A stretch of DNA of 64,000 nt from Paenibacillus silvae (GCF_014639235.1 NZ_BMFU01000001.1:248001-312000), one strand, 5' to 3'. Counted from the stretch's first letter, positions 50,224 through 59,021 are shown. Translations and numbers: made by a program. Notes: a model not told the origin generated them from the letters alone.

Positions 50224-50252
50224 ATTATAGTATAGCTGACCCACTTTGACAA
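50224..50252 (-). promoter_or_regulatory. Sigma-A promoter of aroC-aroB-aroH
   Basis: Minus strand TTGTCA (50247-50252), 17-nt spacer, TATAAT (50224-50229), 63 nt before the aroC ATG. Confidence 0.85.
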
Positions 50253-50276
50253 GAAAGCCGCCTTTTCTTATGCAAA

Positions 50277-50315
50277 CAACCGCCTGAGTACATCTGCATG
50301 TACCTCAGGCGGTTG
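50277..50315 (-). terminator. Strong hairpin after cheR, probable terminator
   Basis: CAACCGCCTGAGTACAT (50277-50293) pairs with the reverse complement ending at 50315, interrupted by one bulged base. The following T-run on the minus strand is only TTTG, so it may be weak or serve to stabilise the transcript. It stands 15 nt past the cheR stop. Confidence 0.65.
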
Positions 50316-50329
50316 ATCTTTATGATGCT

Positions 50330-51121
50330 TTACTTTTTCCGATAGAAAAACGTCTCTGCCGTCTCCAGTCCATATTGACCTGGGGAGAAAATCTGCTCTG
50401 TACTGCCTACGAACAGCATACCACCCGGGCGCAAGCTGGCCGCGAATTTGTGATACAACAGATTTTTTGCTTCCTCGGTAAAATAAATCATGACATTCCG
50501 GCAGACAATCAGATCATAGCCATCATCAAAGCGGTCCACCAACAAATTCTGTTTCTTAAAGTTGATTGCACTTTTCAGTTTTTCATCAATTCGATACATC
50601 ATGCCATCCTGTTTAAAATAACGGCTTGCCGTTTCAGGAGGTACATCTTTGAGCGAACGCTCCATATAACGCCCTTCCTTGGCCTTCGCAAGAGCTCCTT
50701 CATCCAGATCACTTGCCGTAATGGAGCTTTCTCTCAGAATACCCATCGTATCCAGAATCATCGCAATGGTGTAGGGCTCTTCACCTGTAGAGCAAGCAGC
50801 ACTCCATACCTTAACCTTGCGTTTGGAACCGACCAGTTCTGGTAAAATCTCATCACGCAGCACTTCCCAGCGGTTCGGGTTTCGCCAGAACTCGGATACG
50901 TTAATGGTCATGCGATCAAGAAACTCATAAAATAACGCCTTGTCCTTCTGCATCGCATCGAAAAAGACGGCAAACGTATTAAATCCGTTTTTGTTGCGAA
51001 GTGTGGTCAGCCGTCTTTTCATCTGGCCTTCCTTGTATTGAGCAAGATCAATGCCTGTGCTCTCTTTCACTTTACGAATGAATCCGGCATAATCCGGGTC
51101 TAGTTGTTCTTGCTCCAGCAT
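50330..51121 (-). CDS. cheR: Protein-glutamate O-methyltransferase (chemotaxis)
   Basis: Methylates glutamates of chemoreceptors with SAM. The 263-residue protein has the N-terminal helical domain (TGIDLAQYKEGQMKRRLTTL) and SAM-binding domain with VWSAACSTGEEPYTIAM, ITASDLDEGALAKA, FKKQNLL and DLIVCRNVMIYF. It is located between ndk and aroC as in B. subtilis. Confidence 0.95.
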   Translation of the reverse strand: MLEQEQLDPDYAGFIRKVKESTGIDLAQYKEGQMKRRLTTLRNKNGFNTFAVFFDAMQKDKALFYEFLDRMTINVSEFWRNPNRWEVLRDEILPELVGSKRKVKVWSAACSTGEEPYTIAMILDTMGILRESSITASDLDEGALAKAKEGRYMERSLKDVPPETASRYFKQDGMMYRIDEKLKSAINFKKQNLLVDRFDDGYDLIVCRNVMIYFTEEAKNLLYHKFAASLRPGGMLFVGSTEQIFSPGQYGLETAETFFYRKK

Positions 51122-51145
51122 CGTATATCACCCTTTGGCTAATAA

Positions 51146-51589
51146 TTACAACCAGGCTGCGATGCTCTTCTCATAACTTACCAGCTCGTCAGGACTGAAA
51201 AAGTTGGCTGCTTCACGAGTTGCACTTTCTGGCGAGTCTGCCCCGTGAATTAGATTATGCGGTGTATGGCTGGCGAAATCTCCACGAATTGTCCCTGGAG
51301 CCGCTTCCTTTACATTCGTCTTTCCAATGACAATACGTGCAAGCGCGACAATATCGTCACCTTCCCATACCATGGCAAATACGGGACCAGACGTAATAAA
51401 CCGAACCAAATCATCAAAGAAAGGCTTGCCCTCATGCTCGGCATAATGGCGCTTGGCCTGTTCTTGTGTCATCTGTACCAGCTTCCCTGCCACCAGCTTA
51501 AATCCTTTGTCTTCCAGACGGCTGATAATACGGCCGATCAAACCACGCTGCACACCATCCGGCTTCACCATCAAAAATGTACGATCCAT
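51146..51589 (-). CDS. ndk: Nucleoside diphosphate kinase
   Basis: Transfers gamma-phosphate between nucleotides. The 147-residue protein has the MVKPDGVQRGLIG N-terminus and the active-site histidine in NLIHGADSPESA (about residue 115). ATG 51589 has AGGAG upstream; the longer frame adds six codons. A CcpA-like sequence at 51630-51644 is close to the promoter region. Confidence 0.96.
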   Translation of the reverse strand: MDRTFLMVKPDGVQRGLIGRIISRLEDKGFKLVAGKLVQMTQEQAKRHYAEHEGKPFFDDLVRFITSGPVFAMVWEGDDIVALARIVIGKTNVKEAAPGTIRGDFASHTPHNLIHGADSPESATREAANFFSPDELVSYEKSIAAWL

Positions 51590-51786
51590 TGCCAGTTCAC
51601 TCCTCACTCACGGTTCAAAGTTAATCACTATGTAAACGCAATCCCTTTGATTGTAACATACAACTCCATTTCCTCCCAATGAGGAATTTCACAAGTCTAT
51701 GTTACATGTGAGAAAGAACTAAAGAGCAAACATGGCGCATAACGTTTACCACAGGGCGCACACTTCAAACGATAAACGCTGCACAA

Positions 51787-52761
51787 TCAATGTGTACGCT
51801 TCACGACAAAATGAGCAATATCACGCAGGTTTTTGGTGGTCTTGATGTTAGGCAGCTGATCGAGAGCATCGAGCGCTTTCTTCATATATCGGTCAGCCAG
51901 GGCTTCCGCTTTAGCAATTCCTTGACTTTGGCGAATCATTCCAATTGCATCAGATGCACTGGCCCTTCCGTCCTCATGATGCACACAGGAGATTTCCTTG
52001 AGCAGCGGCTCACGCAGATGCTCTTCCTCCAGTGCATACAATACGGGAAGTGTGATGTTGCCTTGTTTCATATCACTGCCTGGAGGCTTGCCAAGCTGCT
52101 TCTCCGTGCCGACCAGGTCGAGCACATCATCCTGAATCTGAAAAGCCATACCGACATTATATCCGTACGTATACAGCAAGGACGAAATGTGTGCAGGCGC
52201 ACGTGTAGCAAGCGCACCAAGCTGGCAGCTAACCGCAATGAGCAGTGCGGTTTTACGACGAATTCGCAGCAGGTAGTTACGCACACTCTGACCTGTGTTG
52301 AAGAAGTCGCGAATCTGCTCCATCTCACCAATGGACATCTGCACCATCGCTTTGGCAAGAATACGGTGAATGGCTGGATCAGACAGCCCTGCTGTCATCT
52401 CCAGGGCTTTGCCATAGATGTAATCTCCAGTGTACATCGCAATGCGATTATCCCATTTTGACTTGACTGTAGGTTTGCCACGGCGTGTCTCTGCATTATC
52501 AATGACATCATCATGAACGAGGGAAGCCGAATGTATCAGTTCCAGCGGAACGGCGATGAGCTTCAAGCGCTCAATATCATATGTACCAAACTTGCCGCCT
52601 AACAGCACAAAAACAGGCCGCAGCCGTTTCCCGCCTGCCTTGAGCAGATGAAGTGAAGTTTCACTCAACAGCTTTTGTTCACCTTGAACGCTGCGGTACA
52701 ATTCTTTTTCAATATAATCCATGTCCTTTTTTAACAATCCGAAAATGTCCAATAGTTTCAT
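51787..52761 (-). CDS. hepT: Heptaprenyl diphosphate synthase component II
   Basis: Catalytic chain that extends farnesyl diphosphate to the C35 side chain of menaquinone-7, working with HepS. It has 324 residues with both aspartate-rich motifs, LVHDDVIDNAETRRGKPT and FQIQDDVLD. A 295-nt gap, with a possible promoter, separates it from ubiX upstream. Confidence 0.94.
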   Translation of the reverse strand: MKLLDIFGLLKKDMDYIEKELYRSVQGEQKLLSETSLHLLKAGGKRLRPVFVLLGGKFGTYDIERLKLIAVPLELIHSASLVHDDVIDNAETRRGKPTVKSKWDNRIAMYTGDYIYGKALEMTAGLSDPAIHRILAKAMVQMSIGEMEQIRDFFNTGQSVRNYLLRIRRKTALLIAVSCQLGALATRAPAHISSLLYTYGYNVGMAFQIQDDVLDLVGTEKQLGKPPGSDMKQGNITLPVLYALEEEHLREPLLKEISCVHHEDGRASASDAIGMIRQSQGIAKAEALADRYMKKALDALDQLPNIKTTKNLRDIAHFVVKRTH

Positions 52762-53056
52762 TCGTTCACCCGTATCCGCGTATTGTCATTCCAAAATTCC
52801 ATGCTTATCTTCCATCTTCCCTCCAGCAAGCCGTGCCTTGCAGGTTAATCGTTCACTAAGGCTTGCCGTTCCTGCTTGTCTTCTTAAACACCACGACTAG
52901 TTCTGAATCACGTAAGTACAGAAGTTGCCGGAGCATGGGTCAAGGCTGTGGTTGCTACATACGGTCATCAGCACTCACCAACACCCCGGGAGTCGGGGGA
53001 TTCTACTGCCAAGAAAATCAAATCTGCTAAGCTAAACAGATCTGCTGCTTCGCGTA
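52762..53056. other. Gene-free stretch between ubiX and hepT
   Basis: This stretch has no ORF with a ribosome site. It holds a candidate minus-strand promoter TTGACC-17-TGTACT (52915-52943) and a GC-rich hairpin CCCCC...GGGG (about 52984-53000). It is long for a position inside this gene series. Confidence 0.45.
52915..52943 (-). promoter_or_regulatory. Possible promoter for hepT-ndk-cheR
   Basis: TTGACC (52938-52943), 17-nt spacer and TGTACT (52915-52920) on the minus strand; the -10 matches four of six bases. Confidence 0.4.
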
Positions 53057-53674
53057 TCATCCCCGTTCGTCCGGTTCTCCCCACCTTGCAAACAATTGAT
53101 GCGGAATACGCAAACTGTCCAGCACTTTCCCCACCAGAAACATGATCAGATCATCCATGGTCTGAGGTTTATAATAAAACGCTGGCATAGCCGGTATCAT
53201 TCGCACACCGAGGCGTGAGAGCTTCAGCATATTTTCCAGATGAATGGCATGTAAAGGCGTCTCACGTGGTACAAGAATTAACGTTCTGCCCTCTTTCATC
53301 ATGACGTCAGCAGCACGCGACATCAGATTATCCGAAGTCCCGTTCGCGATCGATGAAAGAGTACCCATGGAGCAAGGCATGATAATCATGCCTTCAGCCA
53401 GATACGAGCCGCTTGCAATGGAAGCACCGATGTCACTCACGGGATGATAGACAAGGGCTCCGGCGCGATGACCGAATTGCTCCTGCAGCACACTCTCCCG
53501 ATTCGTGACGTCCCAATCCATTTCTTCTTTTAACACACGCCAGCCCGCATTCGAGATGACCAAATGAACGGTATACTCCAGATCAAGCAGCGTTTCAATC
53601 AATCGAATACCATATATACTGCCGCTTGCCCCGGTAATTCCGACAACAAGTCGTTTATTCTCCGGCTGCTGCAT
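53057..53674 (-). CDS. ubiX: UbiX-family flavin prenyltransferase
   Basis: Makes prenylated FMN, the cofactor of UbiD-type decarboxylases. The 205-residue protein has VGITGASGSIYG at residues 12-23, the SNAGWRVLKEE segment, and the IMPCSMGTLSSIANGTSDNL and LVPRETPLHAIHLENML signatures. It follows a UbiA-like gene by 2 nt. In the futalosine menaquinone route a UbiX/UbiD pair is used, so the location suggests that role; no ubiD is in the window. Confidence 0.93.
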   Translation of the reverse strand: MQQPENKRLVVGITGASGSIYGIRLIETLLDLEYTVHLVISNAGWRVLKEEMDWDVTNRESVLQEQFGHRAGALVYHPVSDIGASIASGSYLAEGMIIMPCSMGTLSSIANGTSDNLMSRAADVMMKEGRTLILVPRETPLHAIHLENMLKLSRLGVRMIPAMPAFYYKPQTMDDLIMFLVGKVLDSLRIPHQLFARWGEPDERG

Positions 53675-53676
53675 TT

Positions 53677-54543
53677 TTACTTCACCGCCAAATCGATGAG
53701 TGTAAATGTAAATACGACCAGACTAAGCACACTGTTCATCGTAAAAAATGCCGTTTGTACACGGCTCATATCATTAGGAGATACAATATAGTGCTCATAT
53801 AACAATATCCCGTACGTAATCAACATACCTGCACCATACCACCAGCTCAGATCAGTCATTAACAGCAGCGCGAGGAAACCGATGGCCGTGATGACATGAA
53901 AGAACTTGGCAATCTGCAGCGATTGAACCAGTCCAAAGCGGGACGGAATCGAATGCAGCCCTTCGCCTTGGTCAAACTCCAGATCCTGACATGCATAGAT
54001 GATATCAAATCCTGCGGTCCAGAATACAATCGTAACGTACAGCACAATCGCTGTCCAATCCATCGTTCCGGTAACCGCAACCCAGCCGCCAAGTGGAGCC
54101 AGACCTATCGTCATACCTAACACCACATGACAAAGCCAGGTAAAACGTTTGGTGTATGAATAGAGCACCAGCATAAATACTGCGATGGGCAGCAGCTGCA
54201 TAGATAATACGTTAAGATTGGAAGATGCCCAGAACAGCAATATAAACGAAATAATGATGAAAACAATCACTTCACCGTTCTTCAGCAAACCTGCCGGAAT
54301 AGCTCTCATTGCCGTGCGTGGGTTTTTGGCGTCGATCGCCTGGTCAATAATCCGGTTCAAACCGAATGCCGCACTCCGTGCTCCCACCATCGCGAGCAGC
54401 ACCCACATAATCTGCATCCAGCTCGGGAAGGTATTGTTTACAACCATTGAGCCCAGAATGGCGCCCATAAATGCAAAAGGTAAAGCAAAAAGCGTATGTT
54501 CAATCTTGATCATTTCTAAAAAGATGCGAATTTTCCTAAACAT
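53677..54543 (-). CDS. UbiA-family polyprenyltransferase (MqnP/4-hydroxybenzoate type)
   Basis: Membrane prenyltransferase with eight or nine helices. The first Asp-rich motif is NRIIDQAIDAKNPRT, the second YACQDLEFDQGEGLHSIP. The second motif is nearer the UbiA/MqnP type than MenA. ATG 54543 has AAGGAG 7 nt upstream. It overlaps the end of menG by 8 nt. Its neighbours (ubiX, menG, hepS, hepT) place it in menaquinone synthesis, probably attaching the heptaprenyl chain. Confidence 0.9.
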   Translation of the reverse strand: MFRKIRIFLEMIKIEHTLFALPFAFMGAILGSMVVNNTFPSWMQIMWVLLAMVGARSAAFGLNRIIDQAIDAKNPRTAMRAIPAGLLKNGEVIVFIIISFILLFWASSNLNVLSMQLLPIAVFMLVLYSYTKRFTWLCHVVLGMTIGLAPLGGWVAVTGTMDWTAIVLYVTIVFWTAGFDIIYACQDLEFDQGEGLHSIPSRFGLVQSLQIAKFFHVITAIGFLALLLMTDLSWWYGAGMLITYGILLYEHYIVSPNDMSRVQTAFFTMNSVLSLVVFTFTLIDLAVK

Positions 54544-55264
54544 TCTGATTCTCCTTGGTTCCAATATGCAGTGCCGCGATGCCTCCGGTCAGAGGATAGG
54601 CCTGCACCTGCTGCAATCCGGTTTCAACAAAAATGTTTGCCAGTTCCTTTCTTCCCGGGAAAAGTGCCAGAGAGTCCGGCAGCCATTTATACTGCTCATA
54701 ACGCTTGGCAAATAATTTGGCCATGTTAGGCAGCACATGTTCGAAATAAAAATAATAAATGCCTTTGAACGGCTGCCAGGTCGGTTTGGATAATTCCAGA
54801 CAAACGACCATACCGCCAGGTTTTACAACACGCTTCATTTCAGACAAAACCTGTCTAAGATCAGGCACGTTACGCAAGCCGAAGCCAATCGTTACATAAT
54901 CAAACGTATTATCGTCAAACGGCAGTGCCATCGCATTGCCCTGAACCAGCGTAATTTGCTTTGATCGTTTGACAGCATCAATTTTCTTCTGGCCTACTTC
55001 AAGCATGTTACTGCTGAAATCCAGACCGTGCATGTGCCCTGTTTCACTTGCTTCTGCCATCGCAAGGGTCCAGTCACATGTGCCGCAGCACAAGTCGAGC
55101 CCGGTGTCCCCTTTAGACATATTCATCTTTTTCATCGTGAATTTACGCCAGGCTTTATGCCTGCGGAAACTCAGGATATCATTCATAACATCATACTTGC
55201 CGGCGATACTCTGAAAAACCGAATGGACAAATTCTTCTTTCGGTTTCGTCTCTCCGCTCCCCAT
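54536..55264 (-). CDS. menG: Demethylmenaquinone methyltransferase
   Basis: SAM-dependent C-methylation, last step of menaquinone synthesis. The 242-residue UbiE/MenG protein has motif I LDLCCGTCDWTLAMAEAS, the signature YDVMNDILSFRRHKAWR at the N-terminus and RVVKPGGMVVCLELSKP. It lies between hepS and the UbiA-like gene, as in Bacillus (hepS-menG-hepT). Confidence 0.95.
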   Translation of the reverse strand: MGSGETKPKEEFVHSVFQSIAGKYDVMNDILSFRRHKAWRKFTMKKMNMSKGDTGLDLCCGTCDWTLAMAEASETGHMHGLDFSSNMLEVGQKKIDAVKRSKQITLVQGNAMALPFDDNTFDYVTIGFGLRNVPDLRQVLSEMKRVVKPGGMVVCLELSKPTWQPFKGIYYFYFEHVLPNMAKLFAKRYEQYKWLPDSLALFPGRKELANIFVETGLQQVQAYPLTGGIAALHIGTKENQNV

Positions 55265-55279
55265 TCGTCTGTCTCCCCC

Positions 55280-56152
55280 TCAATCTTCCCTAACTGCCAA
55301 ATGTGAAGTCTTTACATAGGTCAGGTAAGGATCAAGAATTGCATCGAACTCACGTACACCTTGGCGCAACCCCTGCTCATCCTGAAGCAAAAGCTGAATC
55401 CGTTGTACAGACTCGCGAAGCATGTCCAGCAAAACCTCACTGACACTGTATTTCAGCACCATAACATCCCATGCACGTGCGTTAATTTGCGTCTGGCGTA
55501 ACTCGTCACGTTCTGAGTCGTTACCGTGCTCATACATATGCCAGAATACATAACTGTTGGTATACTGCAGCTCATCACGCATCCGGTTCAACTCATCCGC
55601 AATCGTTTCACAGGTACTAAATTCAGCTAACAGGCTGTTCCATAAAGGCTTTTCTTCTTCACGGATCATGTCTGAAAATGAAAGAAACAGCTGCATCCTC
55701 AGCTGTACCGTTTCACGCAAATATTCATCAGCCGAAACGAGCAATTTTTTCATCCGTTCATACAGCGTCATCTTGCGTGCGTTCACTTCAGCAACAGCAC
55801 CGCTTAACTTACCGATCATCTCAATTTTGCCGGCATGAGCTAACAATTGATAGAAACGGCTGCTCAGATAATCTCCAGCGAGCACGTTCAACTGACGTGA
55901 ACGCATCTCCTGTTCTCTCCGATCGCCGGATATCGTATCGATTCGATCATGCGTATCCATAGCCAACTGAACGAGCGATGTTGCAAGCGAATATAACTCA
56001 TGATGCACCTTCTCGTCTGTACGGCCCACAAATACCTGTAGCAGACGCGCCCGGCTATCCGGAAATGACGGGATTTCCGTATATTGTCGAATCATGTCGT
56101 AATCCGTATATTTCTTTGCTAGTTGGGGTACGCGATATGAATTCATTTTCAT
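55280..56152 (-). CDS. hepS: Heptaprenyl diphosphate synthase component I
   Basis: Regulatory, non-catalytic partner of HepT. The 290-residue all-helical protein has the DTHDRIDTI motif, VLAGDYLSSRFYQLLAHAGK (residues about 92-111) typical of HepS. It starts the hepS-menG-ubiA-ubiX series and overlaps none of its neighbours (15 nt to menG). Confidence 0.92.
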   Translation of the reverse strand: MKMNSYRVPQLAKKYTDYDMIRQYTEIPSFPDSRARLLQVFVGRTDEKVHHELYSLATSLVQLAMDTHDRIDTISGDRREQEMRSRQLNVLAGDYLSSRFYQLLAHAGKIEMIGKLSGAVAEVNARKMTLYERMKKLLVSADEYLRETVQLRMQLFLSFSDMIREEEKPLWNSLLAEFSTCETIADELNRMRDELQYTNSYVFWHMYEHGNDSERDELRQTQINARAWDVMVLKYSVSEVLLDMLRESVQRIQLLLQDEQGLRQGVREFDAILDPYLTYVKTSHLAVRED

Positions 56153-56247
56153 CCTCCGAGGCTATGCTTTGTCAAACCATTTATGCACTACAATCTTATA
56201 TATTATAGCATATGTTTTTCGGACACGCACTGAAACCTGCTATTTGA

Positions 56248-56799
56248 TTACCCCTGACTTGTCATTTCAAACTGTTTCCTCCACAGTTCCGTCTTCATCA
56301 GATGGAACCAGTCTTTTAATTCCTCCGAGAACACTGCGCTTTTCCAGGTGCGAAGCATGTCAATAGCATACATCGGCCACTCCCCCCGCCGAATATCCGC
56401 AGCAAGCAGAAGATGACGCTTATGCATCCATTCATCCTCAGCCATGACACGAAGCAGCACCTGCTCCACGTTTTCCAGCTCCCGAAAACTCAGATCAGCT
56501 ACAGCAGCCATACTTTCATAGATTTCAGTATACGTTGTATCCGTGCCCTTCACTTTGAGATCAATCGTTAATATAGACTGTTTCCATTCCACTCTGGCGA
56601 TCGGCGTTGACATGTGTAGAGAACGAAGCACATCCACGAGATTGTCATTTGTCAGCTGGACCGGCTGGTGAGAAGCTGTAACAGGCTCTGCCTTTTCCCC
56701 GCCCCATGTACGTGTATGCAAGCTCTGAAGGGCCACGAGCAAAATGACCGCCGCAATCGTTGTCAGCATCGATGCAGTTACAATCATACACGGTTTCAT
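56248..56799 (-). CDS. Hypothetical membrane-anchored protein
   Basis: I do not recognise this family. The 183-residue protein has an N-terminal helix (IVTASMLTTIAAVILLVAL) followed by an outer domain with LVDVLRSLHMSTPIARVEW and a C-terminal helical part rich in Trp and Glu. It lies between mtrB and hepS in the same direction, after the mtrB terminator, so it is probably transcribed separately. Confidence 0.65.
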   Translation of the reverse strand: MKPCMIVTASMLTTIAAVILLVALQSLHTRTWGGEKAEPVTASHQPVQLTNDNLVDVLRSLHMSTPIARVEWKQSILTIDLKVKGTDTTYTEIYESMAAVADLSFRELENVEQVLLRVMAEDEWMHKRHLLLAADIRRGEWPMYAIDMLRTWKSAVFSEELKDWFHLMKTELWRKQFEMTSQG

Positions 56800-56867
56800 A
56801 CGCTCCTCCTTGCCTTTACCTGTTAGTGTAGTCTGTCCGATAAAGGCTCATACCTCATTGTACAATG

Positions 56868-56891
56868 AAAAAAAGCAGGCTATGCCTGCAA
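56868..56891 (-). terminator. Intrinsic terminator after mtrB
   Basis: GCAGGC (56875-56880) pairs with GCCTGC (56884-56889) around a 3-nt loop, followed by seven T on the minus strand. Confidence 0.85.
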
Positions 56892-56916
56892 TTTTATTGG
56901 GTCCGTCATCTTTTGA

Positions 56917-57138
56917 TTATTCCGATTCGATCTCCCCATGCTTAGTAATCAGCGTCGCTTTGCCACGAATTTTAATAGCAGAGGTGTGTGTTGTGAACTG
57001 GGCAATCATCACTTCGCCCTTGTCCAGCTTCTCGGTATGATGAAAACGTGTATCCTGTCCGCGAGTTAGTCCAATCACTTGAACACCATTTTCTTCTGCT
57101 TTGATTACGATATAGTCATTGCCCGTAGATTGATCCAT
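56917..57138 (-). CDS. mtrB: Tryptophan RNA-binding attenuation protein TRAP
   Basis: Forms an 11-subunit ring that binds tryptophan and then RNA with eleven NAG triplets, lowering trp gene expression. The 73-residue protein is very close to the B. subtilis one: GLTRGQDTRFHHTEKLDKGE, AQFTTHTSAIKIRGKA; the RNA-contact lysines and tryptophan-site Thr/Gly residues are kept. The matching RNA target is at 47407-47463. In B. subtilis mtrB follows folE (mtrA), which is not here. Confidence 0.97.
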   Translation of the reverse strand: MDQSTGNDYIVIKAEENGVQVIGLTRGQDTRFHHTEKLDKGEVMIAQFTTHTSAIKIRGKATLITKHGEIESE

Positions 57139-57173
57139 CGCGCACGTCTCCTTTTCTAGTATCCTTAGCGTTA

Positions 57174-57202
57174 ATGATGATCAAGATCATTCCATTTGTC
57201 AA
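57174..57202 (-). promoter_or_regulatory. Possible promoter of mtrB
   Basis: TTGACA (57197-57202), 17-nt spacer and CATCAT (57174-57179) on the minus strand, 36 nt before the mtrB ATG, which itself has AAAGGAG upstream. Confidence 0.45.
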
Positions 57203-57226
57203 CCAGCCCGCCAGAGGAAATGGAGC

Positions 57227-57256
57227 GCAAGAAAAGGTCATTTCCCGGTCATACTA
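57227..57256 (+). promoter_or_regulatory. Candidate forespore (sigma-G/F type) promoter of the 59-codon gene
   Basis: GCAAG (57227-57231), 18-nt spacer, CATACTA (57250-57256). The -10 agrees fully with the sigma-G pattern CATWMTA, the -35 in four of five bases. It lies 30 nt before the ATG. Confidence 0.4.
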
Positions 57257-57286
57257 GAGCAGAGCAGCCAGGAAAGGAGAACCAAC

Positions 57287-57466
57287 ATGAAATACACCCC
57301 AGCTCAGCTTACGGACGAGCATGTGCAACAGATTCAGGAGATGGAACAGCATCTGTCCATTGTTAGCGGCAAGGAACTGATATTAATCGCCTACAGTAGT
57401 CAGCCGGAGCATTCGAACGAATTCGTAGACGCTGAGCAGAAGCACGAAAACATTCCCCGTTTATAA
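57287..57466 (+). CDS. Small hypothetical protein (59 residues)
   Basis: Unrecognised short gene on the + strand between mtrB and hbs. The product begins MKYTPAQLTDEHVQQIQEME and contains KELILIAYSS; it is acidic, mostly helical and has no membrane segment. AAAGGAG lies 6 nt before the ATG and a bidirectional terminator follows the stop, which support it as a real gene. A sigma-G-like promoter upstream hints at expression in the forespore. Confidence 0.72.
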   Translation: MKYTPAQLTDEHVQQIQEMEQHLSIVSGKELILIAYSSQPEHSNEFVDAEQKHENIPRL

Positions 57467-57490
57467 GCTTTATGACTCTATAGGCAAAAG

Positions 57491-57522
57491 AAAAGGCCGT
57501 GAACAAGTCACGGTCTTTTTTT
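57491..57522. terminator. Bidirectional terminator between the small + gene and hbs
   Basis: GGCCGTGA (57495-57502) pairs with TCACGGTC (57508-57515) with a T-run of seven on the + strand and TTTTCTTTT on the minus strand. Confidence 0.88.
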
Positions 57523-57545
57523 GACATATGGAATATGTAGAAATC

Positions 57546-57818
57546 TTATTTAATTCCGTCTTTGAGCGCTTTACCTGGTTTGAACGCAGGAATTTTGCTC
57601 GCAGGAATTTCGATTTCTTCACCTGTTTGCGGGTTGCGTCCTTTACGTGCGGAGCGCTCGCGAACTTCGAAGTTCCCAAAACCAACCAATTGTACTTTGT
57701 CTCCGTTTTGAAGTGCCTCAGAGATGGCTTCGAATACGGCATCAACCGCTTTCGTTACATCCTTTTTGGACAACTCAGTTGCTTCGGATACGTGTGTAAT
57801 CAAGTCTGATTTGTTCAT
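57546..57818 (-). CDS. hbs: HU-family DNA-binding protein
   Basis: Nucleoid protein that bends DNA. It has 90 residues: MNKSDLITHVSEATELSKKD, the GFGNFEVRERSARKGRNPQT beta-arm with the conserved Pro, and C-terminal FKPGKALKD. ATG 57818 has AGGAGGTG 8 nt upstream; the open frame further back is leader. A perfect hairpin CCAGAAAC/GTTTCTGG lies in the leader near 57970. Confidence 0.97.
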   Translation of the reverse strand: MNKSDLITHVSEATELSKKDVTKAVDAVFEAISEALQNGDKVQLVGFGNFEVRERSARKGRNPQTGEEIEIPASKIPAFKPGKALKDGIK

Positions 57819-58034
57819 TTGTTTTTCACCTCCTGAATCAATGTCCTGAATGTTATACTGTGTTTCCGTTTTATAGGAAAATATACGTTCATACGCAAAA
57901 AACGTAAGGACATCCTGAGCGATGAACATGAATCTCCTTCTGCGGTAGACAGTCATTTCCGGCAAATACCGCCAGAAACAACGGATGTTTCTGGGGTCGA
58001 ACAAATTTTATACTAATACAGACAGCACACAATT

Positions 58035-59021
58035 TCAAGTGCGACTGCGGTTTAAAACATAAAATGTAACCGCCAGAGCCAGTACCAGCACTCCGCCTTT
58101 AACGATATCATGTGTAAAATACTGCACATTCATCATCGTCAAACCGTTGACCAGCACCCCAATCAGAACCGAACCGATAAACGTACCAATGACATTGGGT
58201 TTGCCTGCACCAAAAACGGAGAAGCCTACAAATACGGCTGCCACGGATTCCATTAACAACGGTGAACCGGCATCAATCTGACCAGATCCAACTTTGGACG
58301 CGTAGATAATTCCCCCGATTGCCGCAAAGATACCTGCTGCTACATAGGCAAGGGTACGCACCTTTTTCACCTTGATTCCAGAGAGTCTTGCCGCCTCCTC
58401 GTTACCGCCTGTGATATACATCTGCCGACCATATTTGGTATACGTCAAAAAGATATGAACCGCCGCTACTGTAATCAGCAGCAAAATAACCGAGATCGGC
58501 ATGCCCAGCCATTTCCCTTGTCCAATTAGCAGAAACGTCGGGTCCATCTCACCGGCAGCCTTGCTGCCATCCGGGAACTGCATATGGTTGTAGATGGTAT
58601 ACCCTTGAGCATAGGTTTTGTGAATCCCCCCGATGATGTACATCGTTGCAAGTGTCGCCAGCAGGTCGGGAATACGAAGTTTAACAATAAGCAGCGCATT
58701 CAGCAGACCAATGACAGCTCCAATAACTAATGGCACAATAATGACAATAGCCAGCGGCTGCTGGTACCAGATCATTAGCGATGCCGTAACTACCGTTGTC
58801 AGGGAAACGGTCGCTCCAACGGAGAGATCAAAGCCATCCACGATAAGCGACAACGTCACACCAATCGCCACAAACGTAACGATCGAGATTGAACCCAAAA
58901 TGTCCGTCAGGTTACTGTAGGTAAAGAAATATGGGAGCTTGATCCCAAAAAATGCGATAACCCCTATAATGACAATAATCGCGCCATATCGAAACGCAAA
59001 ATCCATTGATTTATCCTTCAT
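58035..59021 (-). CDS. Sugar ABC transporter permease (RbsC family)
   Basis: Membrane component of a CUT2-type importer. The 328-residue protein has about ten helices with the family core GVTLSLIVDGFDLSVGATVS and the LGVLVNGL-like C-terminal part. It overlaps the ATPase gene by 4 nt. Substrate not determined; ribose, galactoside or other simple sugars are possible. No sugar-catabolic gene is adjacent. Confidence 0.88.
   Translation of the reverse strand: MKDKSMDFAFRYGAIIVIIGVIAFFGIKLPYFFTYSNLTDILGSISIVTFVAIGVTLSLIVDGFDLSVGATVSLTTVVTASLMIWYQQPLAIVIIVPLVIGAVIGLLNALLIVKLRIPDLLATLATMYIIGGIHKTYAQGYTIYNHMQFPDGSKAAGEMDPTFLLIGQGKWLGMPISVILLLITVAAVHIFLTYTKYGRQMYITGGNEEAARLSGIKVKKVRTLAYVAAGIFAAIGGIIYASKVGSGQIDAGSPLLMESVAAVFVGFSVFGAGKPNVIGTFIGSVLIGVLVNGLTMMNVQYFTHDIVKGGVLVLALAVTFYVLNRSRT

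Noticed and set aside
51630..51644. Near-consensus CcpA (cre) sequence upstream of ndk
   Set aside because: It matches 13 of 14 defined bases, but it is a single site in a gene not known for carbon control, so chance cannot be excluded.
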